Assembly: GCF_000406165.1 (NCBI RefSeq)
Contig: NZ_CM001977.1
Location: forward strand, 1,844,814-1,908,813
Length of the DNA stretch: 64,000 nt
DNA from: Dickeya zeae NCPPB 2538
GTDB lineage: Bacteria; Pseudomonadota; Gammaproteobacteria; Enterobacterales; Enterobacteriaceae
Reading direction: 5' to 3'
This document shows positions 8,561 to 17,411 of the stretch, piece by piece. The notes under the pieces are model-generated. The model made no database searches, had not been told where the DNA came from, and saw only the letters and a program-made list of their open reading frames with translations. The number at the start of each line of letters is the position of its first letter. Positions within the stretch are counted from its first letter, which is position 1. Position numbers and translations under genes: made by a program.

Positions 8561-9039
8561 GATGACACCCGCTGGCCGTCACGGCCGTTTGGTCGGCTAC
8601 CGAACTGAGGGTGTGGGTACTGAACTTTAGTAGAGTTCGAATTTCCGAATTTCGTGGTAAAGTCATTAGTACCATTCACAACGGCTAAATGGCAGTGCCA
8701 ATTTGGCAGTGGCTGTAACGTTGCAACAAGTGAAAATGCGTCCGGTTTCCAATCAGGAGTGAACGGCGTTTTTGCATTTGCAAAATAATTGGAACTGGGG
8801 AGATTGATTGCGGCACGGTATCTATTCCCTGTAACAGGTGGATAGTGCCAGAGAGCAGCTATTGCCGATACCGTTTGCATCGCGTTGTGCAAGCAGGTGA
8901 AAGTCGCTGTTACCTGGGCAGGCATAAAATGATGCATTCGATAATCTATGGCTACCGGCGTTGCGATGACACAAAAAGCACTCACTGACGTAGGATTTTC
9001 CTCAGAAATGAGCGATAGAATTGAAATCTCGTCCGACAT
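8557..9039 (-). CDS. Icd/Ash-like phage protein (tentative)
   Basis: This 160-residue protein is the first gene of the leftward early transcript. It has an FCVIATPVAIDYRMHHFMPA segment, followed by a cysteine (TATFTCLHNAMQ), a pattern shared with the family annotated as host cell-division inhibitor Icd-like or Ash in P1/P4/P2-type phages. The rest is not recognised. It overlaps gpB by 4 bases, so it is part of the replication operon. In P2 and 186 this place holds cox/apl and cII, which are missing here. The family call is weak. Confidence 0.45.
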   Translation of the reverse strand: MSDEISILSLISEENPTSVSAFCVIATPVAIDYRMHHFMPAQVTATFTCLHNAMQTVSAIAALWHYPPVTGNRYRAAINLPSSNYFANAKTPFTPDWKPDAFSLVATLQPLPNWHCHLAVVNGTNDFTTKFGNSNSTKVQYPHPQFGSRPNGRDGQRVSS

Positions 9040-9104
9040 AAAGCAATATCTCCCCCAGGCCAGGGTGTTCTATGGTGTTACATGTGCTATGTAGACACTA
9101 TAAA

Positions 9105-9117
9105 ACACGTAACGTGT
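9105..9117. promoter_or_regulatory. Palindrome between divergent early and cI genes
   Basis: ACACGT-A-ACGTGT is a perfect 6-1-6 palindrome in the 100-base gap between the leftward early gene and cI. This is where a CI operator is expected. It lies about 25 bases upstream of the cI start. Binding is inferred. Confidence 0.55.
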
Positions 9118-9142
9118 ATATGTAAATACTCGTGAGGTGTTT

Positions 9143-10006
9143 TTGAATACAAATAGTGATGCCGTGTCTGCGGCCTCCGTGCTTGAGCGCATCATGTCAA
9201 GCTATGGAGTAAAGACTCAGAAGGAACTGAGCGAGGTAACTGAAATACCTACCAATACAATCAGTAACTGGGTTCAGCGAGGGAACGTGCCGGGTAACAT
9301 TATTCTTAAATGTGCGCTAGATACTGGAGCCGAAGCAGGATGGCTGGTAACTGGTGAGTTTGCAAATGCGAATGTCTTTGCTCATAAATCACCGCTGAAA
9401 GGTAAAGCGCTTTATGAGCAAATTCTATCATCGGGTGGTAAGGCGGTACTGCGTCGTATGCTTGATGCCTATGGCTTTAGTACGCAAAAAGAGTTGGGCG
9501 ACTTACTGGGCATTGCACCCGGGACGATCAGTACCTGGATTCGTCGAGATTTCTTTCCTGGGGATGTGGTCGTTACCTGCGCGCTGGATACCGGGGTGTC
9601 ACTGGCGTGGCTGGCGACCGGTAAAGGATCGCCGCAACAGCATGATACGCCGGTGAGCCGTCATGATGACGCGGGTATTACCCTGATTCCACGCAATGTA
9701 CTAAAAACGGGTAAATTGCAGGAAGCAGGGGAGTGGAAAGCTGACCCGCAATGCATTCCTGCTGGCTTGCATGCGCCGTTGCTGGTAGAGGGGAGCACCG
9801 CTTCCTGGCTGGTGGATACCGGTATTACCAGCATCAGCAATGGGCGTTGGTTGCTGGATATTGACGGTAAAAACGATATCTATGATGTAGCTCTGCTGCC
9901 GGGGCGCAAAATGCAGGTTGAAGGCGGCGGCTCGCAATTCCAGTGTGGAGTCGACGAGGTCACTCCCCGTGGGGTGGTGGTGCTGACGTTAACGCCCAGT
10001 CTCTAA
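9143..10006 (+). CDS. cI: CI-type prophage repressor with a duplicated DNA-binding domain
   Basis: A phage 186-type CI repressor of 287 residues. The likely start is TTG at 9143 with GAGG six bases upstream. A GTG at 9137 would overlap that ribosome site. Two successive helix-turn-helix units are visible. The first contains LERIMSSYGVKTQKELSEVT and ends in ALDTGAEAGWLVTG. The second contains LRRMLDAYGFSTQKELGDLL and ends in ALDTGVSLAWLATG. They are separated by about 90 residues and followed by one C-terminal oligomerisation domain (LIPRNVLKTG to the end). Known 186 CI has one such unit in about 190 residues. The frame is open and both units look functional. No integrase gene follows. Confidence 0.85.
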   Translation: MNTNSDAVSAASVLERIMSSYGVKTQKELSEVTEIPTNTISNWVQRGNVPGNIILKCALDTGAEAGWLVTGEFANANVFAHKSPLKGKALYEQILSSGGKAVLRRMLDAYGFSTQKELGDLLGIAPGTISTWIRRDFFPGDVVVTCALDTGVSLAWLATGKGSPQQHDTPVSRHDDAGITLIPRNVLKTGKLQEAGEWKADPQCIPAGLHAPLLVEGSTASWLVDTGITSISNGRWLLDIDGKNDIYDVALLPGRKMQVEGGGSQFQCGVDEVTPRGVVVLTLTPSL

Positions 10007-10017
10007 AATCAACATCA

Positions 10018-10051
10018 ACACATATGGCGTGCTGAGGTGCGCCGTATGTGT
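10018..10051 (+). terminator. Hairpin after cI
   Basis: ACACATATGGCG and CGCCGTATGTGT form a 12-bp stem with one G-T-type mismatch around a 10-base loop, 12 bases after the cI stop. It is followed by a pyrimidine-rich but not pure T stretch, so terminator strength is uncertain. Confidence 0.5.
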
Positions 10052-10430
10052 TCTCTCTTCGTCATTATCCTTGTAAATCTGTCGCGGCGGCGGTGATTGT
10101 GCAGCTGTCAGCAGCGTGTGCCTGCGGTTTCCTGCCCATCGTAACGGCATCACGCCAATATTACACACCTATAAAAATTCACCATCAAATAATCGTCATG
10201 GCGTTAACATTGTAATTACATTAATTGCTGTGGTTATCACAGTGGAATGAAACGGCGAATTATAGCTAATTATTATTATGTTGTTTTTTTATTTTTCACA
10301 TTATTGTTTGTGCTCATTTTTAGGGTAAAGATTTATTTATTCTACATTATTGTGATTTATTGAATATTTGATTGAAAAAAGATGAGTTGTGATAGTTGTC
10401 TAATTATTCGGTGTTCTTGGGTGTTTTTAT
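10052..10430. other. AT-rich gap at the prophage end
   Basis: No gene is supported between cI and the chemoreceptor. In P2 and 186 the integrase gene and attachment site would lie here. I see no integrase fragment, no tRNA and no obvious core duplication. The sequence becomes strongly AT-rich around 10240-10400. Confidence 0.5.
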
Positions 10431-10457
10431 TAAACTACGCTTTATACAGGCCGATAA
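10431..10457 (+). promoter_or_regulatory. Sigma-28 (FliA) promoter of the chemoreceptor gene
   Basis: TAAACTAC, an 11-base spacer, then GCCGATAA, which is a perfect match to the FliA -10 element with the correct spacing. The -35 keeps the TAAA core. It lies about 200 bases upstream of the chemoreceptor start and implies co-regulation with flagella. Confidence 0.85.
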
Positions 10458-10660
10458 TTTTTAAGTTGGGATGCGGGGTCATAAAACCTGGATGGTAGTG
10501 AATCTCTGAATTATTACGTGACGATGTTTTTATCCGTCATCGTTGCTATGCGTTACGCCTTGTGCTTGGGCTGCAGGAGAATCAATAGGCTTGCAGTCTG
10601 GTGATGGCAGAAATAAATACGCTGGTGAGCAGATTACGATAATCATAAACAGGTGATGCT

Positions 10661-12673
10661 ATGAGTATTTTGGGTGAAAAATACGATAATCTTAAAGTGG
10701 GAACCCGGCTGTCATTAGGGTTTGGCTTAGTGCTGCTATTGTCGCTAGTGGTATTGATATCCGGCGTCGTCGGATTCCGAACCATCGATGATAGTAATAC
10801 TAAGGTGCAGGTGACGAATGATCTTAATGCCACACTGGCGCAAGCGCGCGTGTTGCGTACGCAATTCCAGTTCACGCACGATTACAATGTTATTGAGAAG
10901 AATGGGGTGCTGGTTAATAAAATGGTCGACATCCTCACTCAGGCTAAAAATCTGAGCTGGGATAAGAATACCCTGGATGATGTCGAACGTATCGATCAGG
11001 ATTTGAAGGCTTATAGCGCGACACGAGAAGCGTTTATTGCGGCCAGTAAAAAGCGCGATACCGCAGGATTGGCAATCAGCCAGGACGACAGTGAAAAAGT
11101 GCTGGAAGCGTTCCAGAGCCAATGGCAGCAGGTAACCGGGCTCCCTTCTGATACCCAGGTGGTACTGTATCAACTGGGTGAACGCATGTCGGATATTCGT
11201 GATGTAGCCCATGATTTGTTGCTGGCACCGTCTGATAACACGCTGGCCGTGACGCTAAAGAGTATTGATACGGCGGAAAAAGCCATTAAAGAAAAAGCCG
11301 GGCAGTTGCCAGCAGCGATACAAGCCAGCCTGAAAACGGCCTGGGATTATTTCCTGGTATATCGTCAATCTGCCGGTGCCTATTTGGCAGCATTTCAGGA
11401 TGAAACCCGTGCCAGTCAGGCCATGACGGCATCGGCGGATAAACTGAATAAAGATGTCGCGGCCCTGTTTAGCCAGCAACTGACTAACTCCACTCAAACC
11501 ACTCGTTCATCGGAATTAAAAATGATGGTGACCGGGCTGACGGTGGTGCTGTTTGGCATCATCATGGCATGGCGTATTTCGGTGCAGATTGTGACGCCGC
11601 TTAAACAAGGGCTGTCGGTGGCTGAACGTATCGCCGATGGTGATCTTTCATCATCAGTGAGTTCTTCACGCCGTGATGAGCTAGGTATGTTGATCACTGC
11701 CATGGCGAATATGAATGACAAATTACGCACCATGATTCGGGATATTCGCGAAGGGGTCGGAAATGTGGCATCGGCGTCGGCCGAGATCGCGGCCGGTAAT
11801 ACAGACTTGTCGTCCCGCACGGAGCAGCAGTCGGCAGCCGTGGTGGAGACTGCTGCTAGTATGGAACAGCTGACCTCAACGGTAAAACAGAACTCGGAAA
11901 ACGCGCATCATGCCTCACAGCTGGCCTCAGAAGCCTCACAAAATGCCATTAAAGGCGGTGAGATTGTCAGTAACGTGGTGAAAACCATGAATGATATCTC
12001 CAGCAGTTCTAAGCGCATTTCCGAAATTACCTCGGTTATCAATAGTATTGCGTTCCAGACCAACATTCTGGCGCTGAATGCGGCGGTTGAGGCGGCAAGA
12101 GCGGGCGAGCAAGGGCGTGGTTTTGCTGTCGTCGCCAGCGAGGTGCGTAATCTGGCGCAGCGTAGTTCACAGGCGGCAAAAGAAATTGAAGGGCTGATTC
12201 AGGAGTCGGTATCGCGGGTGAATACCGGCTCAGAGCTGGTGGATGATGCAGGTAAAACCATGCAGGATATCGTCCGCTCAATTACCCATGTATTTGACAT
12301 CATGGGGGAAATTGCTTCGGCATCTGATGAGCAAAGTCGCGGGATTAGTCAAATCGCCCAGGCAGTGACTGAGCTGGATAGCACCACGCAGCAAAACGCC
12401 GCGCTGGTGGAAGAGTCCTCCTCGGCGGCCAATGCGTTGGAAGAGCAGTCGCAGTTACTGATGCAGGCGGTATCGGCGTTCCATTTAGGTGACGATTCCC
12501 ATACACACCACCATACCCATACTTCCGGTGCTGCAACCAGTCAGGCGCTATTGCTGGGTAAACCGTCGTCCGGTAAATCGAGTCAGTCAGGACGCAAACA
12601 CACCGCGAAGACGGATAAGTCGTCTGGTAGTGCTAAACACCATTCTGACAAAGATGAGTGGGTGAAGTTTTGA
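10661..12673 (+). CDS. Methyl-accepting chemotaxis protein
   Basis: A 670-residue transmembrane chemoreceptor. Membrane helix 1 spans about residues 17-38. A long all-helical periplasmic domain of about 245 residues follows, the size of a helical bimodular (HBM) sensor rather than the shorter Tar-type bundle. Helix 2 is near 285-305, followed by a HAMP domain, then the signalling bundle with the hairpin tip INSIAFQTNILALNAAVEAA. The tail has a histidine-rich patch (DDSHTHHHTHTSG) and a basic linker. The last residues, EWVKF, have W and F spaced as in the NWETF pentapeptide that tethers CheR/CheB. The ligand is unknown; HBM receptors such as McpS bind organic acids. Transcription is likely from the sigma-28 promoter upstream. 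Confidence 0.93.
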   Translation: MSILGEKYDNLKVGTRLSLGFGLVLLLSLVVLISGVVGFRTIDDSNTKVQVTNDLNATLAQARVLRTQFQFTHDYNVIEKNGVLVNKMVDILTQAKNLSWDKNTLDDVERIDQDLKAYSATREAFIAASKKRDTAGLAISQDDSEKVLEAFQSQWQQVTGLPSDTQVVLYQLGERMSDIRDVAHDLLLAPSDNTLAVTLKSIDTAEKAIKEKAGQLPAAIQASLKTAWDYFLVYRQSAGAYLAAFQDETRASQAMTASADKLNKDVAALFSQQLTNSTQTTRSSELKMMVTGLTVVLFGIIMAWRISVQIVTPLKQGLSVAERIADGDLSSSVSSSRRDELGMLITAMANMNDKLRTMIRDIREGVGNVASASAEIAAGNTDLSSRTEQQSAAVVETAASMEQLTSTVKQNSENAHHASQLASEASQNAIKGGEIVSNVVKTMNDISSSSKRISEITSVINSIAFQTNILALNAAVEAARAGEQGRGFAVVASEVRNLAQRSSQAAKEIEGLIQESVSRVNTGSELVDDAGKTMQDIVRSITHVFDIMGEIASASDEQSRGISQIAQAVTELDSTTQQNAALVEESSSAANALEEQSQLLMQAVSAFHLGDDSHTHHHTHTSGAATSQALLLGKPSSGKSSQSGRKHTAKTDKSSGSAKHHSDKDEWVKF

Positions 12674-12720
12674 TGGGTGAGTGACGTTTTGATGAGTGAG
12701 TGACGTTTTGATGAGTAGTG
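12668..12720 (+). repeat. 19-bp tandem repeat over the chemoreceptor stop codon
   Basis: The unit TTTTGATGAGTGAGTGACG occurs at 12668-12686 (one mismatch) and 12687-12705, with a partial third copy from 12706. The TGA in the first unit is the stop codon of the chemoreceptor. It looks like a recent slippage duplication. Confidence 0.85.
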
Positions 12721-12765
12721 AAAGGAAAGTCTGTCCATAATAGTCGGTCTTTATTACATCAGTTT

Positions 12766-12803
12766 GGGCAATGTCGTTACCGTTACGGCATTGCCCTTTT
12801 TTT
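12766..12803 (+). terminator. Rho-independent terminator after the chemoreceptor
   Basis: GGGCAATG and CATTGCCC form an 8-bp stem with a 15-base loop, followed by seven T (12797-12803). Confidence 0.85.
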
Positions 12804-12910
12804 ATGCGATCTGGGTTATGGAAGGTCGTTTATTGGGGACGTGTGTTGAACATCTGTCTGTCGCATCATGTGTAGAGTGAGTCAAGAACATTGGACGAAG
12901 CGCTAGTGGA

Positions 12911-13102
12911 TTAGCGGTCACGGTATTCGTGGGCCGGTTTCCAGTACCCGCTGCGAAAATCGTCAATCGGAAAGCAGCCGCCATTACGGATTTGTTGCTC
13001 CTCCATGGCGCTCAGACACTGTGGTTCATTGATATAGGTTCCCGCGACCAGACTCTCGCAGTTACCCCCCAGGTAACAGACAAAGATCACCAGTGCGAAC
13101 AT
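12911..13102 (-). CDS. yebW: YebW family small protein (DUF1482)
   Basis: A 63-residue protein, exactly the length of E. coli YebW. The N-terminus MFALVIFVCYLGGNCE and the segment QQIRNGGCFPIDDF match that family closely. The first 13 residues are hydrophobic and the four cysteines suggest a periplasmic or membrane-tethered protein. The function is unknown in E. coli too. It lies next to rsmF, as in E. coli, although yebV, which stands between them there, is not present. Confidence 0.88.
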   Translation of the reverse strand: MFALVIFVCYLGGNCESLVAGTYINEPQCLSAMEEQQIRNGGCFPIDDFRSGYWKPAHEYRDR

Positions 13103-13211
13103 AGATTCCTCAACAGGTTACTACGCCTTGATTGTGAGTGTAGATGAAAAACGCCGATCGGGAACGCCGCAAGCGGCGACCCGGTCAAAGATTAATCGAT
13201 GAAATTGAAGA

Positions 13212-14660
13212 TTAATCGATAGCAAGCACAAGATTGGCACCATCGCGAACCAGATCGCGAGGCAGGGTGTTTTTCAGCCGCCGACCAACACGTTTGCTGA
13301 GCCCCAGCGGGGTCTGCTGCCAGGTCAGTAACATGTCGTCATGGTCGCTGAAGGCGGGAGGATAAATGTCTTTTCCCCGGAACCAGTCCACGGCCTGTTC
13401 TGCAGTAAGCTCGAAGGCGTTCGGGCTCTGTGGGTCGCCCAGTGCCACAATGGCTTCATGCTGCCAGCGATACCCTTTGGCAAAACGCTCCGCCAGTTTG
13501 ATGCCGATGCGGGAGAAGCGCATTTTACCCAGCATGGGTTGCAGTGCGGTTGGAAACAACCAGATCTCGTCGTCACGCTGCCATAGCTGTAACTGCTGAT
13601 CTGACCATCGCAAACCCAACCGTCGGGCGCTTTGGCTAATCAACTGTGCGTCTTTATTGCTGAGTGGTGTAAATGGCAGCTTGCCCGGTTTGTAATCCGG
13701 CGGTGCCAGCGGCGGTACGCTCGCAGTTTTACGCAAGCGCGCCACAAAAAAACCTTCACTGTCATAAATCTGTGGGAAGACGTGCAGGAATCCCTCGTCC
13801 GTCAGAGCCTGATGCGCTTGTGGGAACAGATCTTTTAGCGACTCGATTTCACACGCACCGGGGAATTGTTGCATTAACCAATGGCACACCTGCTGGTTTT
13901 CCTGATGATTCAGGGTACAGGTGGAATAAATCAGCACCCCGCCCGGTTTCAATGCATGGAAGGCGCTGAGTATCAGGTCGCGTTGAGTGGTAGCGATATC
14001 AGCGATGCTTTCCAGCGACCAGTGACTCATGGCAGCAGGATCTTTCCTGACCACACCTTCGCCAGAGCAAGGGGCATCCAGCAGGATGGCGTCAAAGGTT
14101 TCAGGCAAGGCGTTGCCGAAGACCCGGCCGTCAAAGTGTGTCAGCGTAGTATTGCTCACGCCACAACGATGCAGGTTGGCGTGCAGAACTTTTACCCGAC
14201 TGGCGGAGTATTCGTTGGCGACAATCAATCCCTGATTGTTGAGATGGGCGGCAATCTGGGTGGTTTTAGAACCGGGGGCGGCGGCCATATCCAACACCCG
14301 CTCTGGGGTATCATGCCCCATGAACAGCGCACTGACCGGTAACATCGAACTGGCTTCCTGGATATAAAACAGGCCGCTCAGGTGTTCGAGCGCATTACCC
14401 AGCCGCATCACTTCTTCATCTGCGTTGAGCAGCCAAAAACCGTCGTGACACCAGGGTACTGCTTCCATTTCCCAACCGTAGGGGGCGACCAGCGTGAGAA
14501 AATCAGGCACGCTGATTTTCAATGTGTTGACGCGGATACTACGGCGTAATGGCCGCTGGCAGGTATCGATGAAGTCATCCATGTTCAGGTGCGCAGGCAT
14601 GATGGCTTGCATAGCGGTCAGAAAATCGGGAGTGAGGGAAGCAGGAATAGGTTTAGCCAC
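13212..14660 (-). CDS. rsmF: 16S rRNA (cytosine-C5) methyltransferase RsmF
   Basis: This 482-residue enzyme methylates C1407 of 16S rRNA from S-adenosylmethionine. It shows the RsmF/NOP2 motifs in order: RVNTLKISVPDF in the N-terminal domain, the SAM motif RVLDMAAAPGSKTTQIAA, the general-base cysteine loop DAPCSGEGVV, and the nucleophilic cysteine in STCTLNHQEN. A C-terminal PUA-like domain follows. Length matches E. coli RsmF (479 aa). It is monocistronic on the minus strand, downstream of the let genes as in E. coli. Confidence 0.96.
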   Translation of the reverse strand: MAKPIPASLTPDFLTAMQAIMPAHLNMDDFIDTCQRPLRRSIRVNTLKISVPDFLTLVAPYGWEMEAVPWCHDGFWLLNADEEVMRLGNALEHLSGLFYIQEASSMLPVSALFMGHDTPERVLDMAAAPGSKTTQIAAHLNNQGLIVANEYSASRVKVLHANLHRCGVSNTTLTHFDGRVFGNALPETFDAILLDAPCSGEGVVRKDPAAMSHWSLESIADIATTQRDLILSAFHALKPGGVLIYSTCTLNHQENQQVCHWLMQQFPGACEIESLKDLFPQAHQALTDEGFLHVFPQIYDSEGFFVARLRKTASVPPLAPPDYKPGKLPFTPLSNKDAQLISQSARRLGLRWSDQQLQLWQRDDEIWLFPTALQPMLGKMRFSRIGIKLAERFAKGYRWQHEAIVALGDPQSPNAFELTAEQAVDWFRGKDIYPPAFSDHDDMLLTWQQTPLGLSKRVGRRLKNTLPRDLVRDGANLVLAID

Positions 14661-14765
14661 AGCAGCGTTTCCGTTACAACAATCAAAGTGTGAATCTTAC
14701 CATATCCCAGTGATGGGAAGGGATGGCGGCTCGTCGCTTCAGATGCAGTGAGCCGCCGCCTGTAC

Positions 14766-17396
14766 TTATCGTTCCGGCAGGGCGGTTCCCCAGTCACGCC
14801 AGCCACTGGGTTCTTCGCTATGCAACAGGAAGTGTTTACCGGCCTGTGCTGTCGGTGCCAGCGGTGTGGTGGGAGGGGTGGCAAAGGCGATGCCGCCACG
14901 AATGAATTGCTGGAACGTCCCGCTCTTGATAACACCGCCGGTCAGGCCAAATTGCAGGTTATAGCCGGAAGCCAGCCAGAATACCGAGTTATCGCGTACC
15001 AGATGAGCATGGCGTTTACTGATACGCAGCGCGACAGAGACTCGGTCGGACAAGGTGCCGAGCGACAGGCCGGTCACCGTGCCGACCTCAATACCGCGAA
15101 ACAGTACCGGGGTGCCAATCTGTAGCGATCCGGCTTCAGCGGTATCCACGCTGATATTGAGCCCGTCCTGATAGCGTGAGTCGGAAATCGTGGCTTTTTG
15201 CAGTTCAAAACTGCGGGTAACGGCACCGTTACCCGGTTCGACGTTGATATAGGGCTGGATCAGCGTTTCCAGGTGGTTGACCCCAGCGGCGGAGATTTCG
15301 GGTGTCACCACCGAAAAACGGGTACCCGCACGGGCAAAATGGCGAACGTATTCCGGGTATAGCACCGCCTGTACTCGCACTTCGTCGCGTTGCTCCGCCA
15401 GTTTGAGTGACTCCAGTTGGCCGATGTCGATGCCAAGATAACGGATTGGCATACCGGCGGAGAGCTTGCTGGCATCGTAGGTGCGTAATGTGATTCGGCT
15501 GCCAATGGCTCTGGCGGCGGTTTCATTGCTGTACAACGGGCGTTTGCCACCTTGCACATCGGCAGCGCCCTCCACATTGTCAAAACTAATCGCCCCTTTC
15601 AGCGCGCGGCTGAGCGGAGACGCCTGCACCGTCAACCCAGCACCGTTCAGTTGCACGCGTGCGCCGCCCTCGGCCCAGAATACGCTGTTATCGGTGAGCA
15701 GTTTGCGGTATTCCGGCCGAATATAAACATCGATTTCGAAGGTGTCGGCTTTGGGGCGAATACGGGTAATTTCACCGACCTGAAATTTTCGATACAGCAC
15801 GACGGATCCATCCTGAATATCTGGCAGGCTGTCGGCCAATAACGTCAGCGTGGTGGGGGGCATTGTCCCCTGAATACCGGCACCGGCTTTTTCCCGATCG
15901 CTATAGAGCGGGTAACGTGATTGTGCCTCACCAGTCGAGCCCGGTAACACGGTGACACCACCGTTAAGCCACTCTTGCGCGCTGGCGCCCAGCATCTGTA
16001 CGCCGTCCAGCCCGAGTTTGACATTGACCCGGCTACTGGCGACAAATTGACTGTCTTTATGCAGCAGGTGGCGGTATTGGCGGTCGATAACGGCGGTAAA
16101 ACTCACACCGTTATCGGTCAGCGTGCGTTGAACAATGCGACCAATTTGCACACCGTGCAACATAATCGGCTGGCCGCTGTCGATACCGTAACTCTGGTCG
16201 GCCGTTAATTCGATGTTAAGCGCACCGGGCTGTTGCAACTGCTGTTGTGTCGCGTCAGCCACGGTAAAGTGTTGCTTCGGTTCGCCCTCGCCGGGGATGA
16301 GCGTCAGTGTCGTCCCCCCTAACAGGCTGGGCAGGTTGAGATCACTGAGCGATAAACGCGGTGCGGCCAGTTCAATGCGGGTGTTGTCGCGCATCAGCGG
16401 CACCACGGACGGGTCGACAATTAATTCACCGGTGACGCGCTGGTTGGCTTCCAGGGTGAGTCGTTGCAGTGTCCCCACCTCCAACCCTTGATACAGCAAG
16501 GGAGTATGCCCGGCTTGCAGTTTATCGCCAGAAGGCAAGTCCAGTGTTATCGACACGCCACGCTGGCTGTGTGCCAGATCCGGATACAAATCATAAATTT
16601 GGTCCGCAGAGGCAGGCTCGCTCTGTTCGGGCGAATCAAAGGCGATAGCACCGTTAACCAGTGCCGATAGATTTTGCATTTCAACGGTCGCCCCGCTGAA
16701 ACTGACATCGGCTTTTAGCCCGGAAACGTTCCAAAAGCGGCTGTTCTTTTTCACCAACCCGGTGAAACGGCGGTCGATCAATACGTCAATCGTCACACCA
16801 CGGTGATCGGCATTAACGCTGTAGTCGTAGACTTTCCCAACCGGAATCTTCCGGAAATAGACCAGCGAACCGGCATTGAGCGATCCCAGGTCGTCAGCAT
16901 GCAGATGCACCAGTAATTCACCACTGTTAGCGCGATATTTCGGCTGATTATCTTGTGCGGTGAAGTGTGTCGACGGGTCGCCACGGCCGGGCAGCATGCC
17001 GATATAGTTACCGCCGACCAGCGCATCTAGCCCCGATACCCCGGCCAGCGAGGCTTTGGGCGTCACCAGCCAGAACTGGGTACCGCTGCGTAGCGCATCC
17101 TTCATGTCGTTACGGATGCTGGCGACGACCTGAATCGTACGCAAATCATCGCTGAGTTTTATGTTGCGCACAGTACCGACTTCCACCCCTTGATAACGCA
17201 CCGGGGTGCGACCGGGCACAATGCCGTCCGCTGAGACGAAATCAATCGTTACCGTCGCACCACGCTCCTGCTGGTTGGTGTAGAGCAACCAACCAGCAAT
17301 CAGCAGGGCGACAACGGGCAGTAACCAGAAAGGCGACAAGCGGCGTCGGGATTTGATGCGGGCTTCAGCGGCGGGCATCGGCGTTGAGTTCGACAT
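14766..17396 (-). CDS. letB: Lipid-transport tunnel protein LetB (seven MCE domains)
   Basis: An 876-residue inner-membrane-anchored periplasmic protein that stacks MCE rings into a tunnel for lipid movement between membranes. One N-terminal membrane helix (SPFWLLPVVALLIAGWLLY) is followed by seven MCE repeats. Each repeat is recognisable by a G-x-PVRYQGVEVGTV-like strand, for example HTPLLYQGLEVGTL, QPIMLHGVQIGRI, MPIRYLGIDIGQL and TPVLFRGIEVGTV. E. coli LetB (YebT, 879 aa) has the same size and repeat number. The gene follows letA by 15 bases, so the two are co-transcribed. Confidence 0.95.
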   Translation of the reverse strand: MSNSTPMPAAEARIKSRRRLSPFWLLPVVALLIAGWLLYTNQQERGATVTIDFVSADGIVPGRTPVRYQGVEVGTVRNIKLSDDLRTIQVVASIRNDMKDALRSGTQFWLVTPKASLAGVSGLDALVGGNYIGMLPGRGDPSTHFTAQDNQPKYRANSGELLVHLHADDLGSLNAGSLVYFRKIPVGKVYDYSVNADHRGVTIDVLIDRRFTGLVKKNSRFWNVSGLKADVSFSGATVEMQNLSALVNGAIAFDSPEQSEPASADQIYDLYPDLAHSQRGVSITLDLPSGDKLQAGHTPLLYQGLEVGTLQRLTLEANQRVTGELIVDPSVVPLMRDNTRIELAAPRLSLSDLNLPSLLGGTTLTLIPGEGEPKQHFTVADATQQQLQQPGALNIELTADQSYGIDSGQPIMLHGVQIGRIVQRTLTDNGVSFTAVIDRQYRHLLHKDSQFVASSRVNVKLGLDGVQMLGASAQEWLNGGVTVLPGSTGEAQSRYPLYSDREKAGAGIQGTMPPTTLTLLADSLPDIQDGSVVLYRKFQVGEITRIRPKADTFEIDVYIRPEYRKLLTDNSVFWAEGGARVQLNGAGLTVQASPLSRALKGAISFDNVEGAADVQGGKRPLYSNETAARAIGSRITLRTYDASKLSAGMPIRYLGIDIGQLESLKLAEQRDEVRVQAVLYPEYVRHFARAGTRFSVVTPEISAAGVNHLETLIQPYINVEPGNGAVTRSFELQKATISDSRYQDGLNISVDTAEAGSLQIGTPVLFRGIEVGTVTGLSLGTLSDRVSVALRISKRHAHLVRDNSVFWLASGYNLQFGLTGGVIKSGTFQQFIRGGIAFATPPTTPLAPTAQAGKHFLLHSEEPSGWRDWGTALPER

Positions 17397-17411
17397 TGTT
17401 ATCCTATGAAT

